Positions 44,901-56,400 of a DNA stretch of 64,000 nt are shown piece by piece (within the stretch, counting starts at the first letter, position 1; every line of letters begins with the position of its first letter). The notes under the pieces are model-generated. The model was not told the DNA's origin. It did not search any database and was given only the letters and a program-made list of their open reading frames with translations. Location: the NCBI RefSeq assembly GCF_032854445.1, contig NC_088300.1, forward strand, positions 1,922,001 through 1,986,000, read 5' to 3'. The translations under genes were made by a program, and so were the position numbers. Source of the DNA: Liolophura sinensis (lineage: Eukaryota > Mollusca > Polyplacophora > Chitonida > Chitonidae).

Positions 44901-47233
44901 GCATCTCAAAGACAAACCTTTAAGGCTAAACCTACGGCCAGACGTCACCTGTATGGACCTATCACAAAAAATAGGTTGTAGGTGTGAAAGATCTTTTGTT
45001 TTATTCTGGGTCATGAAAAAGGTAGGTATTTTGAGAAGAGAAGTACCAAAGTTATACCAATATCTTGGTGTTCTTAATGAGGGGTAAGTATAAATTCCGC
45101 TCAGGAACAAAATACCTGAGGCAATGACTCAAGTTACTGACTACACAGTCATAATGTTTAAGACCACCCACCTCATCATTAATACACATTTAGCCTTTAC
45201 TGCTGGAATTAATTCATATCATGGTATAAACGAATTCGCGAAAATTGAGTCCTGACAATCGAGATAATTTTTAACGGCTGGTGTAATGGTGTAAAGTGAT
45301 TTACCACGCCAAATATTACTGAATGGATTGCTTTATTCGCGAAATGAGAATCTGTTATCTTTGAGAAAGGTGAACTTTAGACCTGCGTGACAAGAATATA
45401 TCACGAATTCTTTATTTTTTTTAATGGAATAATCTATTTTATAAGAGAACAAACCTTAATCCATAATGCTTGACAATTTGTAAGATAACAAAGATGGCGG
45501 CCACACATTGTTAGATCGCTGGAGTGGTAACAACAAATCTGTCGCTCACAATAAACACAAAGGACGATTCTTGCCAAATCATCATAGGTCGGGCAAAGGT
45601 TACTCCAAAATACATATATTTCCAATTTTATTTACCTAAGAGCTGCAGAGATTGAAAATGTTTTTCAACTAAATTCAACAGTGGAACTTTAAGCTTTAGA
45701 AAATAAAAATAAACAATCTGGAGTCAACGGCAGCATCATATGTGGAGGGCTTTAATAGCAGCCAACAAGTTTGAAGGGAAGAAAATCAGCTGAAATCATG
45801 TTTGTTCCTGGATTCCCATTCGAGCATGTCGCTTTGTTTACCCAGGTATGGCAGGATTACGATTGTCAGCATAGTTTTTATTTTTTCATATTAAGAATTT
45901 ACATTAATAAGAACTTGTTATACTCTCAAATCTGGCCAAAAGTGATGCCTGGAGATGTACTTGTGACAACAATTTTGCCATTTTTCCACGTGAATATTTT
46001 TATGCTAGTACCCCCCAAAAATGGGGCACCACACCATCGCGTTAATTCCCAATTCAACCGCACTAAACAGCTGGCTCACAATATTATTTACTACTATTAT
46101 TTATACTCTCTTGACAGCTGATTGGTTTTATTGGTTTGTATCAGCTGTTACTATTTACCCCTTTGGGCCCCCATGTCACGAAACAGATTTGGCTGCTGGA
46201 GTTCACAGCTCTGTGTTGTCATGGTAATTGCCCTTGGCTTATATTATGAGGGGTTTTTGGTCATTTATCAGATATTCCCTGTTGTTTCAGCTATGTTTTT
46301 TGTCCTGTGTAGTTCCTCATTTTTGGCTCTGTCTATTACTGACCATTGTCTCGTCCTAACACTCCTGAAATGCCGGGTTTTCTTCATATAAATAATAAAA
46401 CCTGGTCACATCATTCATCCCTCATTCCCTTTCCCTAACCCCCACTAAGGCAAGACCAAGATCATAAGTTAAGACAAAGAGCGTGCTGAAGCCAGACACT
46501 AAACCTGGCCCTCCTCGTTTATCCCAGGCAACCTTTGCTTAGCCCACAGCTGACCTTGTCATTTCTTTTCTAACGCCCCAATTCTGTCATATAGACCTCC
46601 ACGCAGACAATTTAACTGGAAAAAAAAATCGCTCAAATCCAACCTTATTTTTGCTAACTGTTTACAGGGCATGCAATTAATAATAAGCATGTTGGGTTGG
46701 ATAAAAATTTTACCGCCTATCACCTTGTCCGAAGTTGAAAAAAAAAAAAAATTCCACACATAACAGATGCTGATCTGAGTCGTCCAATTCGAAAGTTTAA
46801 ACGGCTGGATTACTGTTGAAAGATGGTTTACCAATGCTGGCTTGGACATACATTTCGGGCGTTTTACGAAATCGGTGGATAGCAAAAATAAAGTAGGGTT
46901 CGAGCCGGTTTTTTTTTTTTTAAAGAAATTGTCCGCTAAACACCCGGCCGAAGCTGGGCGTTACGTTTGAACGTCCAGCTTAGCTTTAGGATAACCTTAG
47001 ATACATCATTGTGTCTACAAGTATAAATTGTACAACAACAACAAAAGAAAGCGCGGCCGCGCAGTGGACGTGAAGATGAAATCATTTCCATCGTATCGAC
47101 AATAACCAAAAACGTCCACAACTTGGAATTTTCGGAACTCACATTTGTCGATTATATCATCGTCATCAATGCTCAGTTCAACACCAAAACATTCGAATTC
47201 ATCCACAAGATCTCCGGCCGACACAGAAGTCAT
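29907..47233 (-). CDS. POLA2: DNA polymerase alpha subunit B (POLA2), complete
   Basis: Eighteen coding exons, in order: 47233-47143, 44746-44616, 43460-43366, 43101-43050, 42496-42381, 42163-41973, 41475-41387, 40940-40785, 40206-40144, 39956-39911, 38715-38594, 36380-36342, 36120-36047, 35636-35546, 35003-34891, 34598-34539, 33417-33291, 30050-29907. All join in phase to 1800 nt, 599 residues (602 if exon 4 begins at 43110); human POLA2 is 598. It is the regulatory subunit tethering the catalytic subunit in the nuclear polymerase alpha-primase complex, which starts Okazaki fragments. Recognisable parts: N-terminal helical domain (MTSVSAGDLVDEFECFG); a basic, Ser/Thr-Pro-rich linker (about 90-165); OB-fold ending IPIDLSELKEYSLFPGQ (to residue 307); and an inactive phosphoesterase-like domain with VMVATGPFSTSDN, VPSQRDVHHDYVYPQPPF, VIGLTSTDVLLHL, DYDKLELYARLP, VPSDLRYFIK and a terminal VNPGRLAKG. 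Very small exons (39-63 nt) are frequent. Head-to-head with the gene at 47440. Confidence 0.97.
30165..31385. repeat. 28-bp minisatellite, about 44 copies
   Basis: Repeats of 'CCAATAAAAACATTACATAC' plus GGACATGA in the last POLA2 intron (30051-33290). Blocks of several units recur in the same order: the variant string with 'ACTGTCACCACCAATAAAA' is seen near 30230, 30537, 30866, 31065 and 31262. This indicates higher-order duplication. The array starts about 115 bp from the last exon. Confidence 0.95.
32575..32870. repeat. 42-bp minisatellite, seven copies
   Basis: 'CATCAACTTTGCAACAATGT' plus 'ATCCTTGTCTTTTGCTCTGA' in tandem. The unit is exactly 14 codons, so three plus-strand frames and two minus-strand frames stay open for 64-121 codons; these are artefacts. 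Last POLA2 intron. Confidence 0.95.
33612..33690 (+). mobile_element. Third dispersed-repeat-like fragment
   Basis: 'GAATGAATGATTATGGCTTA' then 'AAGCCACATCGGCAATATTT' and 'CAGCCATGTCGTGGCGAG' resembles a very common mollusc repeat with a 'CAATATTYCAGCNATRT' core. Single copy here; the assignment is from memory. Confidence 0.45.
36485..38527. repeat. 42-43-bp minisatellite with higher-order structure, about 48 copies
   Basis: Units of 'GGTTGTAAACAGAGTACTGT' plus CCACAGA and a variable tail, either 'TTATAAAGCTTACCAT', 'ATATAAAGGTTCAAT' or 'ATGTAAAGTTTACAAT'. Tails follow a recurring order, so blocks starting at 36559, 36728 and 37534 translate to nearly the same 67 residues, showing duplication of multi-unit blocks (about 169 bp and larger). 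It fills POLA2 intron 11. Confidence 0.95.
38651..39612 (-). repeat. 80-bp array made from the POLA2 exon 11 start and its acceptor, about 12 copies
   Basis: On the minus strand the unit is the acceptor tract 'TTTGTGGTATTGCAG' plus the first part of exon 11 (coding EVVNVMVATGPFSTSDNMMY). The real exon (38715-38594) is the copy nearest the rest of the gene; the other copies lie in upstream intron 10. The authentic copy and two others (near 39276 and 39436) keep 'TTGCAGATGAGG'. Most read 'TTGCATATAAGG' or 'TTGCATGTAAGG', without the AG. Copies keep the exon body 'GTTATGGTGGCCACTGGCCC'. Confidence 0.94.
40600..40702. repeat. 31-bp tandem repeat, three copies
   Basis: 'AATAGAATGGTCTACTCGGT' plus ACAATACCACA repeated three times in the POLA2 intron between exons 8 and 9. 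Confidence 0.9.
41570..41815. repeat. 28-31-bp tandem repeat, about 8-9 copies
   Basis: 'GCATTAACTTGTTGCGCTGA' plus ATTCAGCAATA repeated in POLA2 intron 6, about 95 bp upstream (in gene direction) of exon 7. Confidence 0.93.
42735..42842 (+). mobile_element. 3' part of SINE-like family
   Basis: 'GAAAGCCAGCATGAGCTGGA' then 'CTTAACCTGAGAGCGACCGC' and 'CTCCTGAATCACTGCGCCAT' matches the tRNA-unrelated 3' portion of the family as I remember it from mollusc genomes; its head is absent here. POLA2 intron 4. Confidence 0.5.
43102..43365 (-). other. Probable U12-type (minor spliceosome) intron 3 of POLA2
   Basis: On the minus strand the intron starts with GTATCCTTT (43365-43357), a full match to the U12 donor consensus. 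Near the end is CCTTAAT (43126-43120), matching the core of the U12 branch consensus. There is no long pyrimidine tract. Two in-frame acceptors follow the branch A: CCAG|TGTGCACAG (exon from 43110, about 11 nt from the branch) and CACAG|TGAAG (exon from 43101, about 20 nt). They differ by three codons (VHS). The nearer one fits U12 spacing better. Confidence 0.75.
44747..47142. other. POLA2 intron 1, nothing else recognised
   Basis: A 2.4-kb intron. No tandem array and no coding-like exon seen. The open frames at 45771-46121 and 46122-46391 (plus strand) and 46559-46885 (minus strand) are hydrophobic or low-complexity by composition and lack family motifs. Confidence 0.5.
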
Positions 47234-47439
47234 TTTTCCTCTTTCCCGCGGAAATAATCACTTGGCCGCAAGATTGACTCATTCAAAATAACCATTGGTC
47301 AAAATCTGTTACTCACCGAAATTTTGTCGTGTGCAGTTATCATTTGACAAATAATTCCAAATATATTTTTGGAAACTAAATGTATTGTAAATACTCTTGT
47401 TTTTTTGCACCTCCGCACTGAAGCGTCCTAGGTTTCAAA
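47234..47439. promoter_or_regulatory. 206-bp bidirectional promoter with E2F palindrome and CCAAT box
   Basis: The POLA2 start (47233, minus) and the start of the next gene (47440, plus) are 206 bp apart. The palindrome TTTCCCGCGGAAA (47242-47254), a strong E2F-type site, lies 9 bp from the POLA2 start codon. ATTGG (47294-47298; CCAAT on the minus strand) lies nearby. No TATA box is placed convincingly. POLA2 is a known E2F target in vertebrates. Shared control of the plus-strand gene is inferred from spacing. Confidence 0.65.
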
Positions 47440-50400
47440 ATGGACGACTGCACTCTGGAAAAACTCTCCGTAAAGCCTGGAATATTGAGTCCAGTTTTCA
47501 ACAAAACTATCACTGATTATTCCGTGACAGTAGCTAGCAATGTAGAAAACATAACCCTCGATCTCCTCACTTCCGACTCGGGTGCATCATATTCGATTGT
47601 GGTAAGTCTGACTAGTATTGTTGGTTTGCTAAAATGACGTGGCTGGACGCAAGTAACTGAGTGCATTATCGTCTTATAGCACCCCACCGTTTTTTTTTAT
47701 CGACTATTTCTGCCTAGTATCGTGTATTGTATGTGGTCCTAAGGAACAGGAGGAAACCCGTGTAGGCGCATGAATGGCCACCTTGTGTTTATGGTAAACC
47801 CTGCGCACACCTTCCCGCTGGGCCAAGGGAAAATGAGCGTGAGTATCAGTCAGTAAATGCTGTCATGGGGAGGGCTGGTTGTGTACTGATATGCAAGAAA
47901 GGCGTGCGAGGAAAGGGACGACTAAAGATACAAACACAAAATTACATAAACAGCCTTTTGGTGCACGCACAAAGTTAGCCTTAAGCATACAGCAAGTGGA
48001 TATACAGGTATAAACCCATACAAACAAAAACTATAGGGTATGTTTGTGTAGTAGGGCCTAAACGGCACTCCTACAAAAATCTGTGAAAGTGGGATGAAGT
48101 TATGTCTACGTGAAACAAACATATTTCTGAAATGTGGACGACCATTCAAGACTGCATCGATGAAGCCAAATTGTGGCTACCTGCTATCAGACATGTCAGG
48201 AGGCTATTTGGGACAAAAGGGTTGAAAAAGTGGCAGCCATTCCAGATAGGCGTGTTCGTATACTTTAAAGGTTTAGATCCAGCTGTTCTTTTAGAATGGA
48301 TACAACTTCTAATGCCTGACCTGCAACATTTCCAATATCTGCATAGAGTGTTCCATGAAGGTAAACGTGGCCGTTGGTACTGCGCGCACAAAGTTGTTAT
48401 GAGGAGACTGCAGTGGATAATTGGAGAAAGCAAAACTCCACCACAAGCACAGCAGATGTAAGTAGGCCTACATGCTTTGTGTTCATTCCATTTTTGTAAA
48501 TGTGTGTACAAATGTCTACAACAGAAATCACAGTCATTTTGGAGATGCCAATCATTTAAAAGATGCCAACCATTTAAGAGATGCCAACCATTTAAGAGAT
48601 GCCATTTAAAAAATATGCCCCCCGGCCCTCCCTCCAGATTATGCATATGCATATTTCTTTTGTATATGCCCGTGAACAAGTAACCATGCCCCCAATTCGA
48701 TCCAATATAGCCCTAAAATAAGTCCCTTTTGATGAACGCTCGCATATCGTTTAGGCAGAATCACCTAGTTTAAGTCATGATATAGCAACCCAAACTGCGC
48801 ATTTCTTTTGTATATACTCCCGAAAAAGTAACCATACCCTGTTTTCTCTCCACAATAGCCCCCTAAAAATTGACGTTTGATGAATGTTTGCATGTTGTTC
48901 AGACGGAATCACCTATTATACATTAGTCGTGATTTAGAGTGCGCATTTGTTTTGTATATACCCTGGTCTGTACTACAGGTAATAACACCCCGTCAGGCTT
49001 GACTTCCCGCAGTATGGGGGGTTAAATGACATCCAGTGAAATGCGTTGAAGGCAGGCAGTGGGCGCAGACATGCTTAATCAAGAAAAATACATTGGGTAC
49101 AATTTCAGAGTTCAGCAGTTCTGCTGCGCTCAATGCCGCTCGAAGCTGTGACTATAATGTCAGATGACATAGCCCACGAACTGTGTGGCAGTTTCAAAAC
49201 ATGAATGAAAAGAAATCTGCATTGATCTGTGGCTAAAAGAACATTGCCTGACTCAGATTTGAAACATATGGTATTGATTTACCTGATAAATCGTTTCATC
49301 ATAGGTTGTAAAGCCCAGAGTCTTCCAGTCAAGTTGAACTTAAAACCGTACAAAACCCATCTCCCAAACTGGACATGCCTGTGCAGATAAAGAATGGAAG
49401 GGAAGTGACTTGTAACTGTAACATGTGTTTTATTGTTTTAAGGTGATAAGACATAAAGAAACACATAAAGATACTGGTACAGAATATTGCTTAGCTTTCC
49501 TCACCATCAGCAGTAGTTGAAATTATAGTTACTCTGTGTTGTTTTTATAATAACCTTAGATTCAAAACTGGTATTCCCATTAACAGGAAATGAAATAGCC
49601 AAACTCAACATTTATGAATTGTGCCAGGCTGAATGGTGACTCAAAGATCTCAGTGATCTGACTGCTGACTTTCTGATGGATTCTGTCCACACTGTGGATA
49701 ATTCCAACAGACTGCTGGCAGCATAAGGCTCTCTGGATGTAACAAACTACAGATGAGGAGTGTACATGTAAAACTACTTGAGAAACGCTTTATTTCTAAA
49801 ATCGGTTGAACTTTTTTTGACCTTGCCATTCTTTATATATTGTACATATAATACAGAAGTATGCGGAGACCTAATTGCTCAATACAAGGTACCGTGGGAT
49901 ACTGCATGTTCTGGTCAAGTACTAAACAATATGATGTCAGTTTATTGAAGAATTTGCTTTTTATAGTATTTGATTGATTGATTCGTATTTAATTCCGTGC
50001 TCAGTCAAGAAATTTTGTCTCATGTGATAGCAGTTAGTGATATGTGTGGAGGAATCCCAAACAGATGTGCGGGCTCAAATTCCGCCTTGAAGAGGGAGTT
50101 TGTAGATTCCCAGATCTCGCTGCTTGTGGAGCTTATTGAGGACAATAAGCAGTGAATGACTGTTTGCAGGGTCATGTTCAGTCTTCCACCAATGTGGTCT
50201 GCTTACATATGCATGTAAGTCACATGTGGAAAAGTTCTGGAGTAACTTGCCGGAGGTTGGTGGTTTATGCCAGACACCAGTTTTCTCCATCCATATGATG
50301 AAACTGACTGACATTCTACAAGTGAATTATTTTTGTGTATGACCTTAAACAACAATCAAATAAATAAATAAGACATCAAAATGCTCACAGTAAAAAAAGA

Positions 50401-53400
50401 TTCTTTGCCAAGTACATGTACCTGACACACCTCCTGGATTAAAGGTGCTGATTGTTGTGGTGAGCTTGAAACACCTGAGCCTGGCAGACCCACTTTTAAC
50501 AATGAAGAGTTGAGCAATCGGTCATCAAGAAACAGTGGCAACTCCCCAAACATTACAACCACAGATGTAAAGCGAAAGCAATGTTTAACACAAGTTCCTT
50601 AGCGTGGAGAACATACTTTGTTGTACTGTAAATGTTTTTGACCATGAAGAGCCATACATATTAGCCTGAAAAAAACGTAAGGCTCATGACTCTACTAATC
50701 AGTAATAATCATACAAGTCATAATGATTTTTTATTTTTTGGATTCAAGACAACTAATCAGTAATAATCATACTAATCATAATGATTTTTTATTTTTTGGA
50801 TTCAAGACTACTAATTAATTATAATCATACTAGTCATAATGATTTTTTATTTTTTGGATTCAAGACTACTAATTAATTATAATCATACTAGTCATAATGA
50901 TTTTTTATTTTTTGGATTCAAGACTACTAATCAGTAATAATCATACTAGTCATAATGATTTTTTATTTTTTGGATTCAAGACTACTAATTAATTATAATC
51001 ATACTAGTCATAATGATTTTTTATTTTTTGGATTCAAGACTACTAATCAGTAATAATCATACTAGTCATAATGATTTTTTATTTTTTGGATTCAAGACTA
51101 CTAATTAATTATAATCATACTAGTCATAATGATTTTTTATTTTTTGGATTCAAGACTACTAATCAGTAATAATCATACTAGTCATAATGATTTTTTATTT
51201 TTTGGATTCAAGACTACTAATCAGTAATAATCATACTAGTCATAATGAATTTTTATTTTTTGGATTCAAGACTACTAATCAGTAATAATCATACTAGTAA
51301 TAATGATTTTTTATTTTTTGGAGTTACTCTGCTCAATGTCATGCTCGTTTTTTGTAATATCATTCTAGATTTGCTAGCTGACAGTAATAAATGCAAGTGT
51401 CATGTTTTGTCTGCTATTGCTATATTTTCTCTTTTTCCATAGGGGAGCAGAGGAAGTAAAACACTACCTCTGAAAGAAGGTGAAATTACAGAAATTAAAA
51501 TCGAAGTGACTGCAGAAGATGGGACCACAAAATTTTACTCAATTCTTACTAAAAGATTGTCTGCCAAAGATGCAACTCTGAGTAGCCTGACTATCAGCCA
51601 TGGAGATTTGTCGCCTGCCTTTTCACCTGATGTCACAGAGTATTACTGTAAGTCTGTATTAATAATGTTCCTGCTAATTAACTGTGTATGGTACAAGAGA
51701 ATGTTTACAACTAATTAGAGGGGAATCAGGATATGCTCAGGTTACTGTGTATGGTACAAGATGCTGTTGACAACTAACTAGAGAGGAATCAGGGTATGCT
51801 CAGGTTACTGTGTATGGTACAAGATGCTGTTGATAACTAATTAGAGGGGAATCAGGGTATGCTCAGGTTACTGTGTGTATGGTACAAGATGCTGTTGATA
51901 GCTAATGAGAGAGGAATCAGGGTATCCCCAAATGACTGTGTGTATGATACAAGATGCTGTTGACAACTAATTAGAGAGGAATCAGGGTATGCTCAGGTTA
52001 CTATGTGTATGGTACAAGATGCTGTTGATATCTAATTGGAGAGGAATCAGGGTATGCTCAGGTTACTGTGTTTATGGTACAAGATGCTGGTGATTAACTA
52101 ATTAGAAGGAATGAGGGTATGCTCAGGTTACTGTGTATGGTACAAGATGCTGTTGATAACTAATAGAGAGGAATCATGATATGCTCAGGTTACTATGTGT
52201 ATGGTACAAGATGCTGTTGACAACTAATTAGAGGGGAATCAGGGTATGCTGAGGTTACTGTGTGTATGGTACAAGATGCTGTTGATAACTAAATTAGAGG
52301 GGAATGAGGGTATGCCCAGGTGACTGTGTATGGTACAAGATGCTGTTGATAACTAATTAGAAAGGAATCAGGGTATGCCCAGGTGACTGTGTGTATGATA
52401 CAAGGTGCTGTGATAACTAATTAGAGAGGAATCAGGGTATGCTCAGGTTACTATGTGTATGATACAAGATGCTGTTGACAACTAATTAGAGAGGAATCAT
52501 GGTATGCTCAGGTTACCATGTGTATGGTACAAAATGCTGCTGATAACTAATTAGAGAGGAATCAGAGTAATGCTTAGATTACTGTGTGTATGGTACAAGA
52601 TGCTGTTGACAACTAATTAGAGGGGGAATCAGGGTATGCTCAGGTTACTGTGTGTATGGTACAAGATGCTGTTGATAGCTAATGAGAGAGGAATCAGGGT
52701 ATCCCCAAATGACTGTGTGTATGATACAAGATGCTGTTGACAACTAATTAGAGAGGAATCAGGGTATGCTCAGGTTACTATGTGTATGGTACAAGATGCT
52801 GTTGATATCTAATTGGAGAGGAATCAGGGTATGCTCAGGTTACTGTGTTTATGGTACAAGATGCTGGTGATAACTAATTAGAGGGGAATCAGGGTATGCT
52901 CAGGTGAGTGTGTATGGTACAAGATGCTGTTGATAACTAATTAGAGGGGAATCAGGGTATGCTTAGATTACTGTGTGTATGGTACAAAATGCTGTTGACA
53001 ACTAATTAGAGAGGAATCAGGGTATGCTCAGGTTACTATGTGTATGGTACAAGATGCTGTTGATATCTAATTGGAGAGGAATCAGGGTATGCTCAGGTTA
53101 CTGTGTTTATGGTACAAGATGCTGGTGATAACTAATTAGAGGGGAATCAGGGTATGCTCAGGTGAGTGTGTATGGTACAAGATGCTGTTGATAACTAATT
53201 AGAGGGGAATCAGGGTATGCTTAGATTACTGTGTGTATGGTACAAAATGCTGTTGATAACCAATTAGAGGGGAATCAGGGTATGCTCAGGTGACTGTGTA
53301 TGATACAAGATGCTGTTAATAACTAATGAGAGAGGAATCAGGGTATGCTGAGGTTACTGTGTGTATGGTACAAGATGCTGCTGACAACTAATTAGAGAGG

Positions 53401-56400
53401 AATCAGGGTATGCTCAGGTGACAGTGTGTATGATACAAGATGCTGTTGATAACTAATTAGAGAGGAATCAGGGTATTCTCAGGTGACTGTGCATGGTACA
53501 AGATGCTGTTGATAACTAATTAGAGAGGAATCGGGGTATGCTCAGGTAACTGTGTGTATGGCACCAGATGCTGTTGACAACTAATGAGAGAGGAATCAGG
53601 GTATGCTGAGGTTACTGTGTGTATGGTACAAGATGCTGTTGATAACTAATTAGAGAGGAATCAGGGTATGCTGAGGTTACCATGTGTATGGTACAAGATG
53701 CTGTTGATAACTAATTAGAGAGGAATCAGGGTATGCTCAGGTGACAGTGTGTATGATACAAGATGCTGTTGATAACTAATTAGAGAGGAATCAGGGTATT
53801 CTCAGGTGACTGTGTGCATGGTACAAGATGCTGTTGATAACTAATTAGAGAGGAATCGGGGTATGCTCAGGTAACTGTGTGTATGGCACAAGATGCTGTT
53901 GACAACTAATTAGAGGGGAATCAGGGTATGCTCAGGTGACTGTGTATAGTACAAGATGCTGTTGATAACTAATTAGAGGGGAATCAGGGTATGCTCAGGT
54001 TACTGTGTGTATGGTACAAGATGCTGTTGATAACTAATTAGAGAGGAATCAGGGTATTCTCAGGTAACTGTGTGTATGGTACAAGATGCTGTTGATAACT
54101 AATTAGAGAGCAATCAGGGTATGCTGAGGTTACTGTGTGTATGGTACAAGATGCTGTTGGTAACTAATTAGAGGGGAATCAGGGTATGCTCAGGTTACTG
54201 TGTTTATGGTACAAGATGCTGTTGATAACTAATTAGAGAGGAATCAGGGTATTCTCAGGTGACTGTGTGTATGGTACAAGATGCTGTTGATTAATTAGAG
54301 AGGAATTAGGGTATGCTCAGGTTACTGTGTGTATGGTACAAGATGCTGTTGATAACTAATTAGAGAGGAATCAGGGTATGCTCAGGTGACTGTGTATGGT
54401 ACAAGATGCTGTTTGACAGGTAATTAGAGGGGAATCAGGGTATGCCCAGGTGACAGGGTGTATGGTACAAGATGAAGTTGATAACTAATTAGAGGGGAAT
54501 CAGTTATGCTCAGGTGACAGTGTGTATGGTACAAGATGCTGTTGACAACTAATTAGAGAGGAATCAGGGTATGCTCAGGTGACAGTGTGTATGGTACAAG
54601 ATGCTGTTGATAGCTAATGAGAGAGGAATCAGGGTATCCCCAGGTGACAGTGTGTATGGTACAAGATGCTGTTGACAACTAATTAGAGAGGAATCAGGGT
54701 ATGCTCAGGTTACTGTGTATGGTACAAGATGCTGTTGATAGCTAATGAGAGAGGAATCAGGGTATCCCCAGGTGACAGTGTGTATGGTACAATATGCTGT
54801 TGATAACTAATTAGAGAGGAATCAGGGTATACTCAGGTGACGGTGTGTATGGGAGATGGTTGTGGCTGGTGGATTTTTAGGTCTATCAAATTGATGCCCA
54901 TTCACTGTCACAATTGCCAGAATTTATTCATATTTTGAAAACTAATTAGATGAGAAATCAAAGGTTATGTGGAATAGGTGAAGGGTTTTGTGGTGAGTAC
55001 GTTTTTTTTGCTGTATCAAATTCAATTCTGTCCATCTGTGTATCCGTCTGGTGAGAATGTATCATAATTGGCTTAAATATATAGCAGGCTCACGAAACTC
55101 TCAGATCCCTTTGACTAATCTATACCATTATTTTTTTTTGAGGTGTACATTATTCAATACTGGTTTCTTTGTGTTCGTCTTACGTTGTATCTTGCATATT
55201 ATTCAGTAATATTTGAAAAACCATATGTAATAAGATGAGGACCATAAAACTTCAAGGTTACCTTGACCATGTGAGTGGACTTGTGAGTTTTGCATATTTT
55301 GGTCAAAAGCATATATCAGGACATGAAACTATAGCTTTTTAAGAAGAGCAATCTGAGAGCAGATTGCAAACTTGTAAATACAGTATGTATATACTTTTTG
55401 ACTGTTTCTGTTGTTGTAAATTATTCAGCTCTGTGAGAGGCATCTGAAAGTTTGGTAGATGTCTGAACAATGGCGAGACTGTACATTTATATGGTTATAA
55501 CTAAAATAGTATTAATCCTCTAGATAAATATTAGACTTAAATCATTAGACCCTTTTACTGTACCTTGTCTTGACATTTTACATCCTTCCAGAGGAGTGCT
55601 AATTTTTTGAGTTACCCAAAGCATACAGATGGAACCTTTATCCATAAAATGATGAAAGAAAGAACTGTGTTTTGTGTGTGAGAGTGTGTTTTGTTTTTAT
55701 TGAGAAAATGTTTTTGGCTTTCAAACTAAATCATTTACATTGTTGAAAAAGTACAGAAATGTGCTTTATGTTAATAAAAATGGTGCTGTATACTGTGTGT
55801 GTGTGTGTATGTTCACTCGATAGTTTATATGTACCACTATATATATTGATTTAAAAAAAAAACTAAAGAAAAACCCTACCTAACTACCTACCCATTTTTC
55901 CCAAACATGTTACTGGAAATACATATTTTTTCTGAATGCCCTCACATGGTTACAGTGCTGGCTCACTGCCACCATCAGATGCCTTATCATTGTGGTCAAA
56001 TGGTTACAGTGCTGGCTCACTGCCACCATAAGGAGCTTTATCAATGTGGTCACATGATTACGGTGCTGGCTCACTGCCACCATCAGGAGCTTCATCAGTG
56101 TGGTCACATGGTTACGGTGCTGGTTCAGTGCTGCCATCAGGCTCTTTATCAGTGTGGTCACATGGTTACGGTGCTGGCTCACTGCCACCATCAGGAGCTT
56201 TATCAGTGTGGTCACATGGTTATGGTGCTGGCTCACTGCCACCATCAGGAGCTTTATCATTGTGGTCATATGGTTACGGTGCTGGTTCAGTGCTGCCATC
56301 ACGCTCTTTATCAGTGTGGTCACATGGTTACGGTGCTGGCTCACTGCCACCATCAGGAGCTTTATCAGTGTGGTCACATGGTTATGGTGCGGGCTCACTG

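Noticed and set aside
48146-48679. 177-codon minus-strand frame
   Set aside because: It is the antisense of the more coding-like plus-strand frame at 48132 plus a short GATGCCAACCATTTAAGA repeat; no splice logic was found.
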